Made by a program: the position numbers and the translations under genes. A DNA stretch of 64,000 nt, taken from the NCBI GenBank assembly GCA_036250225.1, contig JAPZLL010000028.1, forward strand, positions 124,001-188,000, read 5' to 3'. Shown in pieces: positions 45,975 through 59,861 of the stretch. Positions within the stretch are counted from its first letter, which is position 1. The number at the start of each line of letters is the position of its first letter. The DNA is from Cercophora sp. LCS_1. Lineage: Eukaryota > Ascomycota > Sordariomycetes > Sordariales > Lasiosphaeriaceae. The notes beneath the pieces were generated by a model. The model saw only the letters and a list, made by a program, of their open reading frames with translations, did no database searches and was not told where the DNA came from.

Positions 45975-47436
45975 TCAAGGGTTTATCGCCCCTTTGCAGG
46001 TGGGAAAAGTTCTATGCACCTGATCAGCAAGGTTCGACCGAATGAGCACACTCAGTCCGTACCTGGGAAGTTTTCCTTGGCATACTGCTCGCAAGCCTTG
46101 GCCGGCTTTCCGACCTTGGCGCCAATCGTCTTCCACTTGTTGTTCTCGTACTCCTTGATGGCGGTAAGAAGTGCCTGGCTCTGTAGCGATGTCGGTCAGT
46201 AAATGTCGCGTCAAGAAAAGTACATGGTCAACCCCGAGTCATGGGGACGCCATCACGTACCTCGTCCTCAGCGAACTCAGCATAGTGCATATCCTTGTAC
46301 CAATGCTTCTTGACGCTACCCTCGGTACGAGTTGGGAAAGTCTGGTTTCCAGTCAGTCTTCAAGAACGCTCGTCTCGTCAGGACGTACTGACCTTGGCAA
46401 TCTCAGCCCAGCTGTTTCCAGCGTCACGCATTTGCTTCAGCCGATGTTCCTCAGCCGGTGTCCAAGGTGTGTTGGTCCGGCTCTTCTTCGCGGGAGGAGG
46501 CGCTGGCGCCGCACTCGCTTCATCTGCCACAGGAGGAACTGGCGCCGCAACAGGCTGAGGCGCGGGAGGAGCGGGAGCGGGAGGCTGCTGGACGGGCTGC
46601 TGCTGGACAGGCTGTTGAGGAACTTGGGGAGCAGCGACTGGTGTAGGGGGCGCGGCCTGGGGTGGCGGTTGCTGGTGTTGCTGCTGGGGAGTCGGGGCAG
46701 TTGGGAGATGCGGCTGAGTGTGCTGCGAGGGGTGTTGTTGAGGGTGTTGCGGCATGTGCTGCTGGGTATGCTGAGGGTGCTGGGCGTGCTGCTGGGCATG
46801 CTGGGCGTGTTGCGGGTGTTGCGCCTGTTGCTGCTGGACATGTTGTTGCACATGTTGCTGTGCATGCTGCTGGACGTGCTGCTGAGGGTGTTGGGGCGCG
46901 TGCTGTTGGGGAATCTGGCTGGGATGTTGTTGGGCATGCTGCTGCGGATGCTGTTGTTGCTGGTGTTGCGGTGCATGTTGCGGAATCGCGTTGGCGTGAG
47001 CGGCGTGGGCTTGACTCGAGCCGGGAGCCGGGCGCTTTCGTGATCTGGTCGGGGCAGGCGCCGGGGCCTGGGTAGGTGTCGGTTGTTGTTGCTGCGGTTG
47101 TGCCTGTTGGGCATGCGGCATGGCCTGTTGAACAGGAGCAGCGTGGTGTTGCGGGTGTTGTGGGTGCGGCTGCTGGGCATGCTGCTGGGCATGCTGCTGG
47201 ACAGGTGGCGCGTATCGATAGTCTAGCTGCTGCTGCTGTTGTTGCTGCGGTTCGCGTCGAGTCAAGTCGGGTTGACCGGGGAAGTGCGCGCCCTGACTGT
47301 ACCAAGCGGAGTGGTTAGCGGCGGCGCTGTATCCAGGCTGCGTCTGCGATTGCATTTGCTGGTGTTGCAACGCTGGCATCGCCGCCGTCTGTGTCTGCTG
47401 GGGCCATTGCCGCGCCGGTGCACCTCTTTTGCTCAT
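45975..47436 (-). CDS. Double SANT/Myb-like DNA-binding protein with long Gln/His/Pro-rich N-terminus
   Basis: Four exons, 47436-46393, 46341-46261, 46180-46063 and 45991-45975, give 419 residues; the last exon adds only about five codons. Residues about 80-300 are almost pure Gln, His and Pro (HAQQHAQQ, QQHPQQHAQQHPSQIPQQH and similar). After a basic KKSRTN comes the first SANT repeat (TPWTPAEEHRLKQMRDAGNS, then WAEIAK and RTEGSVKKHWYKDM). The second repeat is LLTAIKEYENNKWKTIGAKV with KPAKACEQYAKENF. SANT pairs bind DNA or histone tails, and Gln-rich regions often activate transcription, so a nuclear regulator is likely. Start 47436 is chosen because translation upstream turns into low-quality sequence; an upstream in-frame ATG exists. 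Confidence 0.88.
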
Positions 47437-50400
47437 CGCCGCCCAGTGATCAAATGTCGGGCCGGTGCCGCGAGTACCTGCGCCGGAGCACTGGAGGAAA
47501 CCGCAACGACGAAATGTCGACGGCGTCGTCGATGCGGGCGCGGTCACGGGGCTCAAAGAAGCGATCGGATGGGCAGCGACGCAGAATGGCAGCGGCGATG
47601 GCGATGGCGATGGCGATGGCGATGGCGCTGGGGCGCCGGCGCGTCTCGAGGTGGGATAGCACAAAGGAAACGGACGTCGCGGGATTGACACAGACGGGGC
47701 GACGTGACCGTTTGGTCGCGATGCTGTCGAGCTTCGGCCGTGTGTGGTTCTCTCACTCTTCTCCCGTGTTTGCAGGACAAGGTTCCGAGAAGAAAGAGTA
47801 CATGGGGTACAAGAACGGGGATGGGAGGGGGGTCTGGGACAATTGTGCAGCTGCCCTTGGGATGGCGGACGGGGAAGGTGTCCCTGGTGTGCGATGGAGA
47901 GATACGAAAAGGTACAAGGAAATGAGGTACTCACTGTATTTCATTGGGGTGGTTGGTGGAGCCCCCGCCGGAATACATGTACTCGGGCGGCAGGCCGGTT
48001 GCGGCAATCGTCCACTGCTGCATGGTCTAGAGATGCGCCAAATTATGGTCAGCAAGCGTTGGGTTGGGGCGCGGTCTCGTGCACGCGCGACACGAGTCGG
48101 ATGCGCGAAAAAAAGAAGAGAACAAATGATGATGGGGAGATGGAAGAGACCGCTGCTGCTGCGATGCCCTAGGGTGGTGGATGTTGGCGGATGAAATCAG
48201 AGTGCCCTGGCTCGATGTGCGTCGCCACTGCCGACGCTGGTATGCACCTTCCAGGTTATCAGGCCCTGATGCCGAACCTCAACCTAAGTTGCTCCTAGCG
48301 AACCTAAACCGGTGCTGCGCACCGCGGACTGAAAGGTTGTGCAGACCAGCAATCAATGTGCCCGTCATAAAAACTCTGGCTGCAGAGGCGTCCAAGTTTT
48401 CTGGCGGGCATGTCGCTTGCACCGACTGTGCGGACAATTTGGAGCGTGTGCCGACCGCAATACCCGGCCACTGGCCCTTTCGAGCAGCCCAGCACGCGGG
48501 CAGGCAACAACACCTTCTCGCGGGGCCAGGATCTGCTGGCTGCAGCAGCATTGGCAACCAGCGTCGGCAGCACGCGTCGCAGTCCATCGCGACGAAAAGA
48601 AAAAATAATGGCCATCAAGGTCGGGGCAATTGTGTGCAGCTGGGGATCAAGGGCAATGAGGGGCAAGGTACTTACAGGCAAGTATAGACGGTTTACCAGG
48701 GCTGCATAAAGGCCCAAACGGCGACTGTATTGTGGATTGGGTTTTGTTGTTGAGAGGTGTACCTCCTTCTCGCAGGTTACTCGTGGGCGACGGCCACAAA
48801 AGCTGGCGGGCTGATGTACCTTGACCGGAGGGGACAGTCAGGGAGGGGCTGGGGGCTGGGGGGTGGAGAAGGATTTCTGTGTGCGAGCTTGTTGGGAGGT
48901 GGATCGGGGTTTTGTGTCAAGTGAAGATCCACGGGCTGCTCACCGCAGGCTTTTTTGGCTGAAGCGGGGTGCCTGGTCCGTCTTCCTCGACAATTGAAAT
49001 CCAAACTCTTTTTTGCCTCGCCGCGAAATCTCGCTTCTGGCGGGCCACTGGCACAGTCGACGGGCCGCCAAGCTGGTGTCGCACACCAACAGTTCGGGCT
49101 CGGTGGCGCAGTCGTTGCTTTTCTCCAACGAAACCTGCTTGTGACCGCTGACTGATGTCGCCGCGACCTTGATGAGGGGACGGGAGCTTGGGGTGACAGT
49201 CGACGATCGAGGGGCAATGGCACGCCAGGGGGAAGCTCTGCCTGGGATGGATGTTGCCGTCCGTCGATCGCGAAGAGAGGTTTCTGTTTCTGATTGAGGC
49301 CCTCAGTCAGCACAACTGTGGCGCGAGTGTTTCCACTTGGCCGTGTTTCTGTTTGTTCACGGCGTCAAGCTCTTGGGACGTCGCAACCAGCTGAGATTGG
49401 ACGCTGCCAAGGTGGTACGTTCCCACTCAAAAGCAATCAGCGGGGCTGCGCAGCGCGCGTCTTTTCGCGCGACACCAAGGACAGACGCAGACAACAAAGA
49501 ATGGGGCGATAGCTCACCTGCGGTTATAATCACCAGCCCTGTACTTGTACTTGGACAGATGTAGCTGCTGGGTTCAGGCGCCAGTGACGACGGGAGCGAT
49601 AAGATCTTGGTGTTTCCACCCGGCTCGGAGCGTTTCCTGATGGCCTGGGGGAAGCTCCAGCTCGAACCAGGCAGTTGCGACGGCGGTGGGAAGCGTGGGA
49701 TCAAGGGTTCCAATGCCCCTCACTCCGCAAGTACCGAGCCTCCAAGGTACTCGTCTCCGGGCTCGCGGAACCGGATGCCTGATGGAGCACACAACGCATT
49801 CGAGCACAGGCAAGTGTCGCCGAGGCAATTCGGCTTCTCCAATTTGACTTTCTTTGTTTCCACGAGTTTTGTCGACCTCTTCCCCATCAATTGACTTTGC
49901 CAAGCCGATCTCGACCGAGTGACCTTGCCGAAAGTACCTCGGAAGAGACACGCTACCAGCCACAGCCAAGCACAGACATCGATCCGTTTGCTTGGCTTGG
50001 CCTGCGCTCGTGGTCCACAACGCCATGTCAAGGGTACTTGTCGTGCGTGTACCTCACTTTCACAAGCATCGACGTCACCAGGTGCTCACTCATCCCATCA
50101 GGCGGTGGCAGCAGAGTTCACCGTGCTACAGGCATTGGGGCCGCTGCGGTCAACGAACGCTGCCAATTTCCTCTGTTTCCTCTCGACGGATGCTCGACGA
50201 GGGAGGCCGCCCTCAGAAGAACGCAGACCGACTCTTCTGGAAGGGCCGCAGAAGTGGTCGGAGCTGTCGGCTTGGCGCCTGGCGATGGTTTTCTGCAGAA
50301 GAAGCGTGCATCGTGGGGCGAATAGGGGAAACAGCTGCGGGCTCCCATGCTCCTGCCGGCTGTTCTCGGACACTGTGCATCTGCGTCGATGCAAATCCAG

Positions 50401-53400
50401 ACAGCTTGACAGCATTTGGTTCGTATCGGCACCACCACGGGTGCAAGGCAGCTTCATGATTGACGGAAGAAGAAAAGCTACGCTACGTCTGCCGGTTACG
50501 CATGGAGCGATTGGACGACGCTTGGCCTCCTGGATAATGCCAACTGCACCCGCACGCTTTTGTGTGCCGTTTTGTTATTGCCCTTTGGCTCGCGCCGTTG
50601 TGGCAGTGGTCGATGATGTCGCGGCCAGGGCCAATTGCAGTGGCGTTCAGGGTCCATCCAACCTGTCACTCTGTATCGTGCAGGACGCTGTGGCTGCTCC
50701 CGCGACACATGACGAATCACGACGTGCTCAATCGGAATATTTTTCCTGCCATACTCGGCTGCGGTTACCTCGTTTCTGGCCCGGCACGTGAAGCTGTCAG
50801 CGCTGTTGAGGGCCCATCCCATATCCACAGTTCTCTACACCGAGGGGCGGCCACCTCAACGGTTGAGGTCCCTACAGTACGAGGGATACATTGCAGCCAA
50901 GCTTTGTGTCTACGTATACTAGCACCGGCTATAAGGCCAGTGACGTACCAAGTCACTAACATTAAACCGGCCGCCAGAGCTACTAGACCAGCTTTTTGTA
51001 CGCCAACGAGGGTATTAGCATGGACTCGGGGTTCTGCAATAAAGAAACTCAGCGCCCCCAGGTCTCACCTCGTGCCTCGAGCGCCCATCCTGGCATTTGA
51101 TGCAGCGACCCACGATGTAGAGCCATTCCGAGCACTGACAGCGACACTGTGCGGCCGGGTGTTTGTGCCAGCCTATCATACGTGCTTCGGTGTTTAGCGT
51201 CATATACGCACCAAGCCAGCGGGTTCGAGTCACCCAACGACTTTGGATGACAGGGCACACATGCGAGGTGAGATATGGCAACGATCCAAAATTGGCCGCG
51301 GCCTGCTAGTATCTGTCGAAAACCCGGGCTCAAGAATGTGAGATCAAGAAGGCATCCTGGGTTGGCGGGCCTGCCGGTGATTGCAACGCTCTTCGGAAGA
51401 CGGATATCTGCAGCCTTCAAACTACCATCATGCCGACGCCCAATACGGCCTCATCTGAACGTTCAAAGCGTGGGTAGCACGCAGCCATGCAACCTGGAAA
51501 GGGCCAAAAACAATCTGATCTCTTGGGGACAGCATCACGGATTCGGATGATCGAAACATCCAGAATCTAGCTCTGTCCATCAATGGCTTTCCCGGATTTG
51601 TCGACACCGTCGTTCCGCGCGGCGGTGCACCGGCAAACACCGGGCGTTTGCGTCGATGGCGAGGGAGAGCGCACGATTTGGGTTCACCGATGGCGATCAG
51701 GCCCCTGTCTGCCGTGAGCAGCCGAGTTCACCGGTCGTCCAGTCGAGATCGGCTGTCTCGGGACCCGAGAGGCCATGACGGGGTACCCGGTTTCGCCCAG
51801 GACCCTGCAATAGCGGGCCCGTGCTGATGGACGCTCTGGGCTCCCCAGATCGATAAGATCTTTTTGGTGCTGTTGCCCCTCGTTATCGCTGACGAACTCT
51901 GCACCGCTCTGTGCTACCGTCGCCGAGGTCTCATGTGGTGTCGATTGGCGTTACGACGTCGTGTTGACGACTCTCTTGACACCCAACCCACGGATCACGA
52001 CGGGCAATTTTGTGACAGCTCCTCCACCAAGAAACACAACAACGCGATCCCGCGATGTTCAATTGGCGCGCCTGGTTTGCCATCCCAAAATAGCCCGGCA
52101 AACATTGAGATCATTTCGCCATCTCTACGCCCCCGTCACGAGAATAGCGAAAATCGGAACGGAACAGAACAAAACTGCTCAAGCCGAGCGCGGGGAACGC
52201 GGGCGCCGTCGCCATAGTCAATGCCCTAAGATGTCGTGATCTGCCAGAGGTTTTGATCTTCCGATTCGGAGGATTGCCATCTCAACAATCCGAATAATAA
52301 CAAGTCGATAATGAAAGTCATGGCGGGGTCCAGAAGATCGCGATCATGCTCAAAGGGCAGGCATACCTTAGAGGGGTCGAGCGCCAAGCCCTGCTGCAGT
52401 GCTGATGGAGGGGCAGCAATTTGGCCGTTCAGGGCTTGAGTTTCCGTCGGCATCCTTCAAAAGAGAAATAGAAATGTGTGTGCACACTTTTGAAATCTCC
52501 AAATCGTCAATTCGGCAGATACCCGAGGCACCTGGAAACTCAAAGTCGTAGTGATGAGAGAGGCGTCGCCATCTTGGAGGATGACAGGTGTGGACGTGCT
52601 GAAACGATGCAGGTTCCAGCGGGGGAGCGCCAGTGACGGAAGTGGTTTGAGGTTTCGCGGCTCTGCGAGAGTGGGGCCTCGCTTATCGTGCCGTGCCCTG
52701 GAGGATGGAGCCACCCCTCCCACCCCGGCAGGCGCCCCGCTGCTGGCGTTGTTGACTTCACGCCTTGACCCTGTTCCCTGGTTCCTGCTTTCTTGGCGTT
52801 CACCTGCCAGACAACCTCCTGTCTGCTTTGGGAATTTGACTTTGGGAAGATGGGGTTTTGGAGAATTGACTTTGCCAATGGCGTCCAACGAAAGCCGACC
52901 GGAACGCCTTTTCCTCTCCCAATACCTGTCATCGAGAGCCGGCGCCCCCATCGGGTCATGTAACTGGACCCTCAATTTGGACTCTCCAGTCCCTGTGTCC
53001 CATGCACGCCATCCTCAGTCAAGCTCACCGTTAGACGTCCGAGCCCGCGACCAAGTTGAAAGTCCAAGGACCAGGCCTCGACGCACCGATGGCAGCCTGC
53101 CACTGAATCCACCTCGTCCAGACTGTTTAGCACCTGGCTGGCCCGTGGGGCTTCACGTCGATCCGAACAGATGGCATCATGCCCAACAGAGGCTCTCTTT
53201 GCTCCCCGAACCACGATCCAGTCGCCGAATACCATAGCCCAATCGAGAGAAAGACGTGTCGCCCGTCTCCACTTGTCCACGCCACCTCGACGTGAAAATG
53301 GAAGACATCATCCCGAGGTCCCTTCAGATTAGCTAGTGGTCAACGAGGGGGCCAGTCGACCTGGTCAGACACCAAACCGGTCTAGACCATCTCATCTCAA

Positions 53401-56400
53401 CCCAACAAGACACAACTCAAGGCTCGCGCTACCGTATCACATTATATTTAACCATACAATAACTCTCCCCACAAGGCTGTGCTACCTTCCTATCCAACCC
53501 AAGAGTAACCCAAATCCTAACAAGCAACCCACGGGAGATGCTCAACTGGGGATTGCTTAGCGATCCTCAAGGCCCTCCGCGTAGTCTCCCTCCTGGCCGT
53601 CAGTAAACCCAATCCCAATTCCTGCGCATCAAAAAGCCCATCCCTCTCCACACTTACACTCACATCGTCAAACAACCTGAACCCCACCCATGTCAACGTC
53701 ACGCCGCGTACTCGTAAGGGGTGCAAGGGCAACTAGTGTGCCCTGCGCATAACACATCCCCCAATCCAGAACATGGGACGCGTCTCTCAGGCACACGAGA
53801 ACGTCCTAGCGTCATCGGATCTCGGGACGACGGCACCGTCGTGGAATTTTCCAAAGACCTTCCAAGCCAGTGCAAGCACCCTTGTGATCCTCGACACGGC
53901 CAGTCATCATCCATGTTCCTTGCTCGCTGTGCGCTGTGATCAACGTCTTTTAATTCCCTTTTCTACGACGTACATGACGGGGTGAGTATCTTCCGAGCGT
54001 CTGGGGTTTGCTTGTCTCTTTGCCATTTGGGGGCGGCGGACGGGATTGACCCCAGTCCAAATCAGTTGTTGGGTCAAGGAGGGGTTGATTGAATCTTAGG
54101 CATTTGGAAGTATTACGAATTAGCACTGCGAATTGGGAATTAGCCATTGGGATGTTGGCGCTACTGGGGATAATTTGCTCGGTTCTGTCGTCTAGTGTCG
54201 CAGCTAGCAGTTTGGGTTAGCTCAAGGTGGGAAGCACACTGTCTCGAGACGGCATGTTGGTTGGCGCCACCGTTTACATGATCTAGATGCTCTACACGCA
54301 TAAAACAGTGATGTGATCGTCAGAACGTTGGGAAAGTGGCGCTTGAATATGCCAAAGAAAGGGGCAATCGCATGCGGTCGGCAGTTGAGTGCGGTAAGAA
54401 ATTCACGATGGGCTTGACAGACGGCAGCAAGAACCGGCGAGGCCGAGTTCCAGGTTTTCCATCGGGCTTCTGTCCAGCTTGACGACGGCGATCGGACCAG
54501 CCGGGAGCGCAATGCTTCGTGGTAGAGAGAGGAGATCAACGACAACTGCCTGCTAGTGGTCGCACCAGACGTAGAGAGACCATGGCTCATGCAAGAAACC
54601 ACAAGGGGAAGCGGTGGGGTGATGAGATGATCAGAGGCGGAATGTGGTGCTCTGCTGGGGCGAGATAGGAATAATCGGTGAGTATCACCAGGAGTTCCGG
54701 AGAGCAGATCATCAGCCGCGAATCCTGCGATCAGAGTTATGCTGACCACCAGGCGGCTCGACCTCTGGTTGCTCTTCCCCATTCCCCCATACGAAGATCG
54801 CCTATGATGGGAATCCGCCAAGACGAAACCCGATGGGAATTGTTGAGACGGTGAGCTTTTAGTGTCAGGAGAGGGAGCAGGTCGTCTGATCACGACCGTC
54901 TAGAAGCTTTCTTCCCGGAATAGGTCCGTACCCCGATGTTCGTCCTGCTTTGGTTCGCGGATCAGCCATTGATAGCTGATTTGTTGGCGGTAACGACAAG
55001 ATGAAGCCATGATCAGTTGGGGTTGCTAACTAGCCAAACAGTCTCCTGTTCCGGATAAGCGCCCGCTAGAAGTTGTAGATGGGCGGTGACATCGTCGGCG
55101 GACTTGACTGGACATTATACTGGCAGTTGACCCAGAAATTTGGATAAACATGAGGAGGCGGCCGCCGTTGAAAGAGCCGCATGCAAGATATAATAATAGC
55201 AGGTGGAACGTTCTCTCTGTATCCACACGCAGGCCTAATCTTGCGCCTGTTGGCCGTGTTTTCCGGCCGCGGTTTGCGACAACACCAGACGAGTGGCCCA
55301 AAAGCATCAGCCAACAAATGAAGCCAAACAGACTTCGAAACTGCAGCCGAGTTGCGCACACATCGTGGGCTTGGGACAGGAGGATCCGGATCCGATGGTG
55401 CGACTATCTTTAGGGCGGGAGGAAGAGGATAAAGTCGAGACGAGCCTGCCCGTGTTTCTGATCGCTGTTTGGCCGCTCTTCACGACGCGCTGTTATGTTC
55501 GTGGTGCCGTCTTGTTTGGCCTTTTTTCCAGGCCGTCCTCTGGCGGCAAGTATCTATTCTTGGGTGATCTGAGGAACCAGATCGCTCACGGCGTATCAGC
55601 GGGCGGGGACGATTCGAGGGGATCGCGAGTCGATGTTGTGGCTTCCCCCCCGCGACGGCTTTGCGGCTGCCGAACTCGAGATTCCTCTTCGGGGACACAG
55701 GAATGCGTGGATCGATTAATTCGGTCTGGGCGCTCTGCATCAGCTGTCAACAAGCTTATTCTCACACGGGCGCTTCCTGAGTTCGGGATGTTTCGACATG
55801 TGTTTCTTTGCGGTGCCGAGGGCTGAGCGAGGGGCTCGACGTTGTCCAGGTGGACGGCATGGCGGGGTGTGGTCCGAGCTCGCGCCTTGTGGGGAGGCTC
55901 AATCCGGCAAGGGCTGATACATGGCTGAGATTGCGCCAGCCGCTTAGCGAGTTTTAAGGACTCGCCGCCCAGGGCCGGAAGCGATCGGAGCCTTGTGACA
56001 GGGGCAACCGCTGGCACAAGCTCCCTGCGCACACGGGTGTGCATTGAGGGCCCTGATTCTTGTGAACCCTCAGTGTTGACTGTAGAATACCCAACTGGGA
56101 GAGAGACAAGAGGCAAGCGCGTTGGGGGTTTGATGACCTCGTCCTGCGCATTCGCCATTGAGGGACCTGAACCCACCACCGCCCTTCCACCGCCTCTCCA
56201 CCGCGGTGAAGCAGAGGAGAAACGACCGGGATGCAGCCGCCGACCACAGGGCCGCAATGCCTGCACGAAATGCAGAAACATCTAAAGACGATGAGAGGTC
56301 AAACTGAACATTGTGGCCACCCTCAGTTTGCAGTGAACAGTCGCCACGCAACGGCTGGGAAGAAACACGGTCATGTTTCAACTGCGAGAATGTCAAACCA

Positions 56401-58281
56401 AACGAACGGATTGGCTCCCGTCAAGGGCGACTCGGGACTGGAGGCAACGGGGACAACCCCCACACACCCCTGCAAGAGCCTCAGGTCAAGGGGTTGCAGC
56501 CAATCAACGCCCCTGCAGCGCCCAGGGTCTCCTTTGTGACACTTGGGGAACAACGTCCAGCGTCAGACACAGACCATTGCTCCCTCGTACCTGCATTCAC
56601 GTTGATGCGACTCAGCGCCCATTGCCCACGCCGTGATCGCGCAACCGTCCAGATCTGTCCAAGTCGCTGCAGTGTCCCAATCCGACTCGACCCGCTTGCC
56701 CACACGTATGCCTGTCTGCCGCAGCAGCGCCAACGCTCACCGACCGCAAAGAGCCCCTCGATCTTGCTCCCGTCGTCCCGAACGCCCTCCCCTCGCGACC
56801 CTGAGAAATGCCCAAACCGGGCCGTCGGCAGCGTAGCTTGGGTGGTAGCTGGCGGCAGCACATACACATACACACACAGAACACAGCACCTGGAGCTGTC
56901 TGGAAACAGGGCGGGCCTCGGCCGCATGTTTGGAACAATCGAAGGCATTTTGGTTGTCCCGGGTGGCCGCCCCCGAGTCAGCAGCGCTTCGTGCTGTTTG
57001 GGGACCCAGTTCCCGCAGAAACAAGACAATTCTCGTGATGGGCCGTTCTGCCAGCGGCGCCTACGGATGGCAGACGCACATCGGTCGAGCCATTGGGCTC
57101 TGGACCGCTGGTTTCGCGCTGTCTCCTCGCGTGTTCCGCATGACTTTTGCCAGACCCATCATCCGGAGTCGTGCTCAACCAGGCTTCTCGGCGCTGGGCA
57201 TTGACAAGGGTGCGAGGATGCTTTACGCCAGATTCGAGCAGCGCACGTCCTTTTTCCCGAACTTCAGATTCAACTCGACAAGGATCGAGCAAGACGGATC
57301 ACGGGTGTGTCTTTTTCTCTTTCCCCTGGCCACCCCTCTCCCTCAGCACCCCCCGGGCAACCATCCACCCACCGTGAGCTCGGTGGTCCCCGTCCGCAAG
57401 CAAGTGCTTGTGCTTGCCGATCTGCCCAGCGTCATGCTGCTGGCTGGCCATCCAGTGTTGACTCGTGCGCTCCCAGCGATGCTGCCAGCACGGCTCTCCA
57501 TTTGGGTAGTATCCGTCGTGCCCTGGCCTGCTGGGCCGGCGCCTACCCACCATTCCGGCCCCTCCCCTCAGACCAGGGTCCTCCACAGAGGTCTGTAACA
57601 GGTCTAAGAGTTTATGGTGTGTCCAGCACCCCCCCCGGTCCATCCTGAGTGGATGTGCCTGGAGCCGGCCTCATGCATCAATAACGGGCATTATTATCCT
57701 CCCTCTCCCCCTCGATTCTGGTGGCCCTTCCTCTTGTTTATCTTCTCCCACCAAGGTCATACCTGTGGATATCTTCACTGCCTCACGACGCTGTTGCGTG
57801 TGTGTCCCTTTCCTTCCCTTCTTTCTCTTCTTGCAGCTAAACATTGTCGCTCTTTCACTGCCCAACTAGCTTGGCTGCTTACGTTCTTTTTATTTTCCTG
57901 GAGAGAAAAACTTCCTTGCCTTCTTGGACGGTATAATCTGGATTATTATACTCTTATTCAACCACTCGACCAGTTCGACTTTTTTCGTCCTCGTGTGTCG
58001 GATCTCGTTCAACGACCGGTCGCTCGCTTTCCCTCGACAGACGCTCTCAACCTGTGGCCAGCATCACCGATCTGCCCCGTCCAGTCGTTTACCCTTGAGC
58101 ACCGACGACCCGATCCAAACCGAGACGAACCTCTTCGATTCTTGAGCAGCGAGTTCTGCTAGTTCTTTTTACGAACGCCCTTTTTGACCGCCCTTGGGAC
58201 ATACCGCCTGGTTCGACAGCCGAATCAGACGCTTTTTTTGGAGATTTAGAAGCTGGGAAGGAAATCTGAAAGAGGATCACC
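47437..58281. other. 10.8-kb gene-free stretch between two SANT genes
   Basis: Numerous open frames of 60-300 codons occur, but none has a domain, signal peptide or splice-linked continuation. A short frame at 52226-52453 on the minus strand (MPTETQALNGQIAAPPS) stops at a GTATGC donor and could be a first exon, with no partner found. 53340-53560 is C/A-rich like a leader. 56.5-58.2 kb is pyrimidine-rich and probably the leader and promoter of the gene at 58282. The GC content stays similar to coding neighbours. Confidence 0.45.
47596..47628. repeat. (GATGGC)5 hexanucleotide repeat
   Basis: Five consecutive GATGGC units about 160-190 bp upstream of the SANT gene start. It falls in its presumed leader. 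Confidence 0.8.
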
Positions 58282-59477
58282 ATGTCTCCCACCATGATGT
58301 CGGCACCGCCGGTTGCCTACACCCCGACGTCGGATGCCATGGACCGCCACGAGTACGGCATCACGAAGAACAGGAAGACCACCTCGACAGGGGGTGGGCG
58401 AGCATGGAGCGAGGACGAGGTTCGTGGTCCTGACATGGTTCAGTGGAGGACAAGTGGATGGTCGTGGTTCATGGAACAGGACTGACCGTGATTGGTGTTT
58501 AGGAAGTCTATCTCCTCCAGACCCGCCTCCAGAAGATGCCCTACAAGCACATTGCCGCCCACCTGAAGAAGACAGAGCTCGCATGCCGACTGCACTACCA
58601 TCAGCTCAGCCACGGCAGCAACCGCCGTAAGCGCACCACATCGATGTCCTCGGGCTCGTCGGCAAGCGGCCACTCGCCTGTCCTCCAGACGTCGATCCCC
58701 TCCCCCATCCACGAGCACGACGGCTCATCCAGCCGATCGACTTCTCCTCCCGGCTCGGCGGGCTCCTACGGCCCAACCAGCCCCAACGGTGGCATCCAGC
58801 TCCCGTCCATCATGACCGCCGGCGTGACCAACTCCCCGCGTCTGCCCACCATCCTGCCCAAGCCAGCATCCATGACACTGGCCCTGACCAACGGCACTTC
58901 CTCACCCACGGCATCCCGCGGGTATCCCACGCCCCTTCCCGAGCCGCACCCGCACAGCGCCCCGCTCATGGCTCCCTCGTGCTTCCGCGGCGCCATCACC
59001 CCCACCAGCGCCGCCCCTCCGCGCTCCGCCCACACCTCCACCGGTGCGCCTCCCCACGTCCCCGGCCCGCTCCGCCTCGACTGCTCGGCGCTCCCCCCGC
59101 CGCCCTCATCAGCCGGTCTCCCCGCCCCGTACACATCCTCCCACCCCGTCGACATGGCCCGTCTCACAGCCGTGTACAACGCCCACCGCGCCTCATTCTG
59201 GGCCGCCGTGGCATCCGACTACGGCGTCGGCGCAAACCCCGTTGTCCTCGAGCAAGCGTGGCGCAGCAACAACACGGGCAGCATCACCAGCGCCGCACCG
59301 TTGGGGATCGCAGCGCACACACCCATCACACCGGTCGGGAGTCCGGATGATCACATCTACGGGTACGCAAAGCCGGATAAGACGAGGATCAGCGCGATCT
59401 TGGGGATCGATGCGAACCCGAGGAGTCCGAGGGAGAGGGAGATGGTTAGACGGTTGGAAGAGGAACGGGGGGCTTGA
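58282..59477 (+). CDS. SANT/Myb-like domain protein with Pro/Ser-rich C-terminus
   Basis: Two exons, 58282-58419 and 58503-59477, joined by an 83-nt GTTCGT..TTAG intron with ACTGACC, encode 370 residues. The single SANT-like domain crosses the junction: GGGRAWSEDEEVYLLQTRLQ, then KMPYKHIAAHLKKTELACRL and HYHQLSHG. The first conserved Trp and a helix-turn-helix layout are visible. The rest is Ser/Pro-rich (SSSRSTSPPGSAGSYGPTSP) and later Pro/Ala-rich, ending in a basic-acidic helix (REREMVRRLEEERGA). A nuclear DNA-binding regulator is likely. The leader upstream is long and pyrimidine-rich with short upstream ATGs, suggesting translational control; this is inference. Confidence 0.86.
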
Positions 59478-59640
59478 TGTTGTTCCTACATCATTTCAGG
59501 TCTTCTTTTCTCTTCATGATACCTTCTCTCTGTTTTCCCTCTTTCTCTTTCTTTCGGTGTGTGGATTCTTTTACCAACCTTCTTGAAACGGCCCCGGTGA
59601 ATGGGGTGGTTTGTGGAACAAATTTTTTTTTTTCACTCTT

Positions 59641-59817
59641 CTCTCTCTCTCTCTCTCGTTTCCGGATGGTCATGGTGTGGGATGGATTGGAATGGGGGCT
59701 GTTGATATACCCAGTGGAGTGGGGTGGCCTTCTCTTGTCTCTTTCGTTCTTTCTGTCTCTTGATTTGTGTGTGTTGTTGTGTTGTGTGTGTGAGCCCCTT
59801 GTTTACCCCCTTTTCTC

Positions 59818-59855
<38 letters not shown>
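59641..59855. repeat. Two (CT)n microsatellites
   Basis: CT runs at 59641-59657 and, longer, at about 59814-59855, in the T-rich 3' flank of the SANT gene. The minus strand reads GAGAGA, giving spurious Arg/Glu frames. Confidence 0.9.

Positions 59856-59861
<6 letters not shown>

Noticed and set aside
46437..47318. Long frames antisense to, or out of phase with, the Q/H-rich SANT gene
   Set aside because: They are shadows of the CAG/CAC-rich repeat; the SANT domains fix the true frame.
49919..50791. 290-codon frame in the long gene-free stretch
   Set aside because: Arg/Ser/Cys-rich random-like composition, overlapped by equally long frames in other phases.
51200..51260. tRNA-like T-arm (GGGTTCGAGTCACCC)
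   Set aside because: The stem pairs poorly and no matching acceptor, D or anticodon arm is found around it.
54222..54893. 223-codon frame on the minus strand
   Set aside because: Ser/Arg-rich without motif or splice support.
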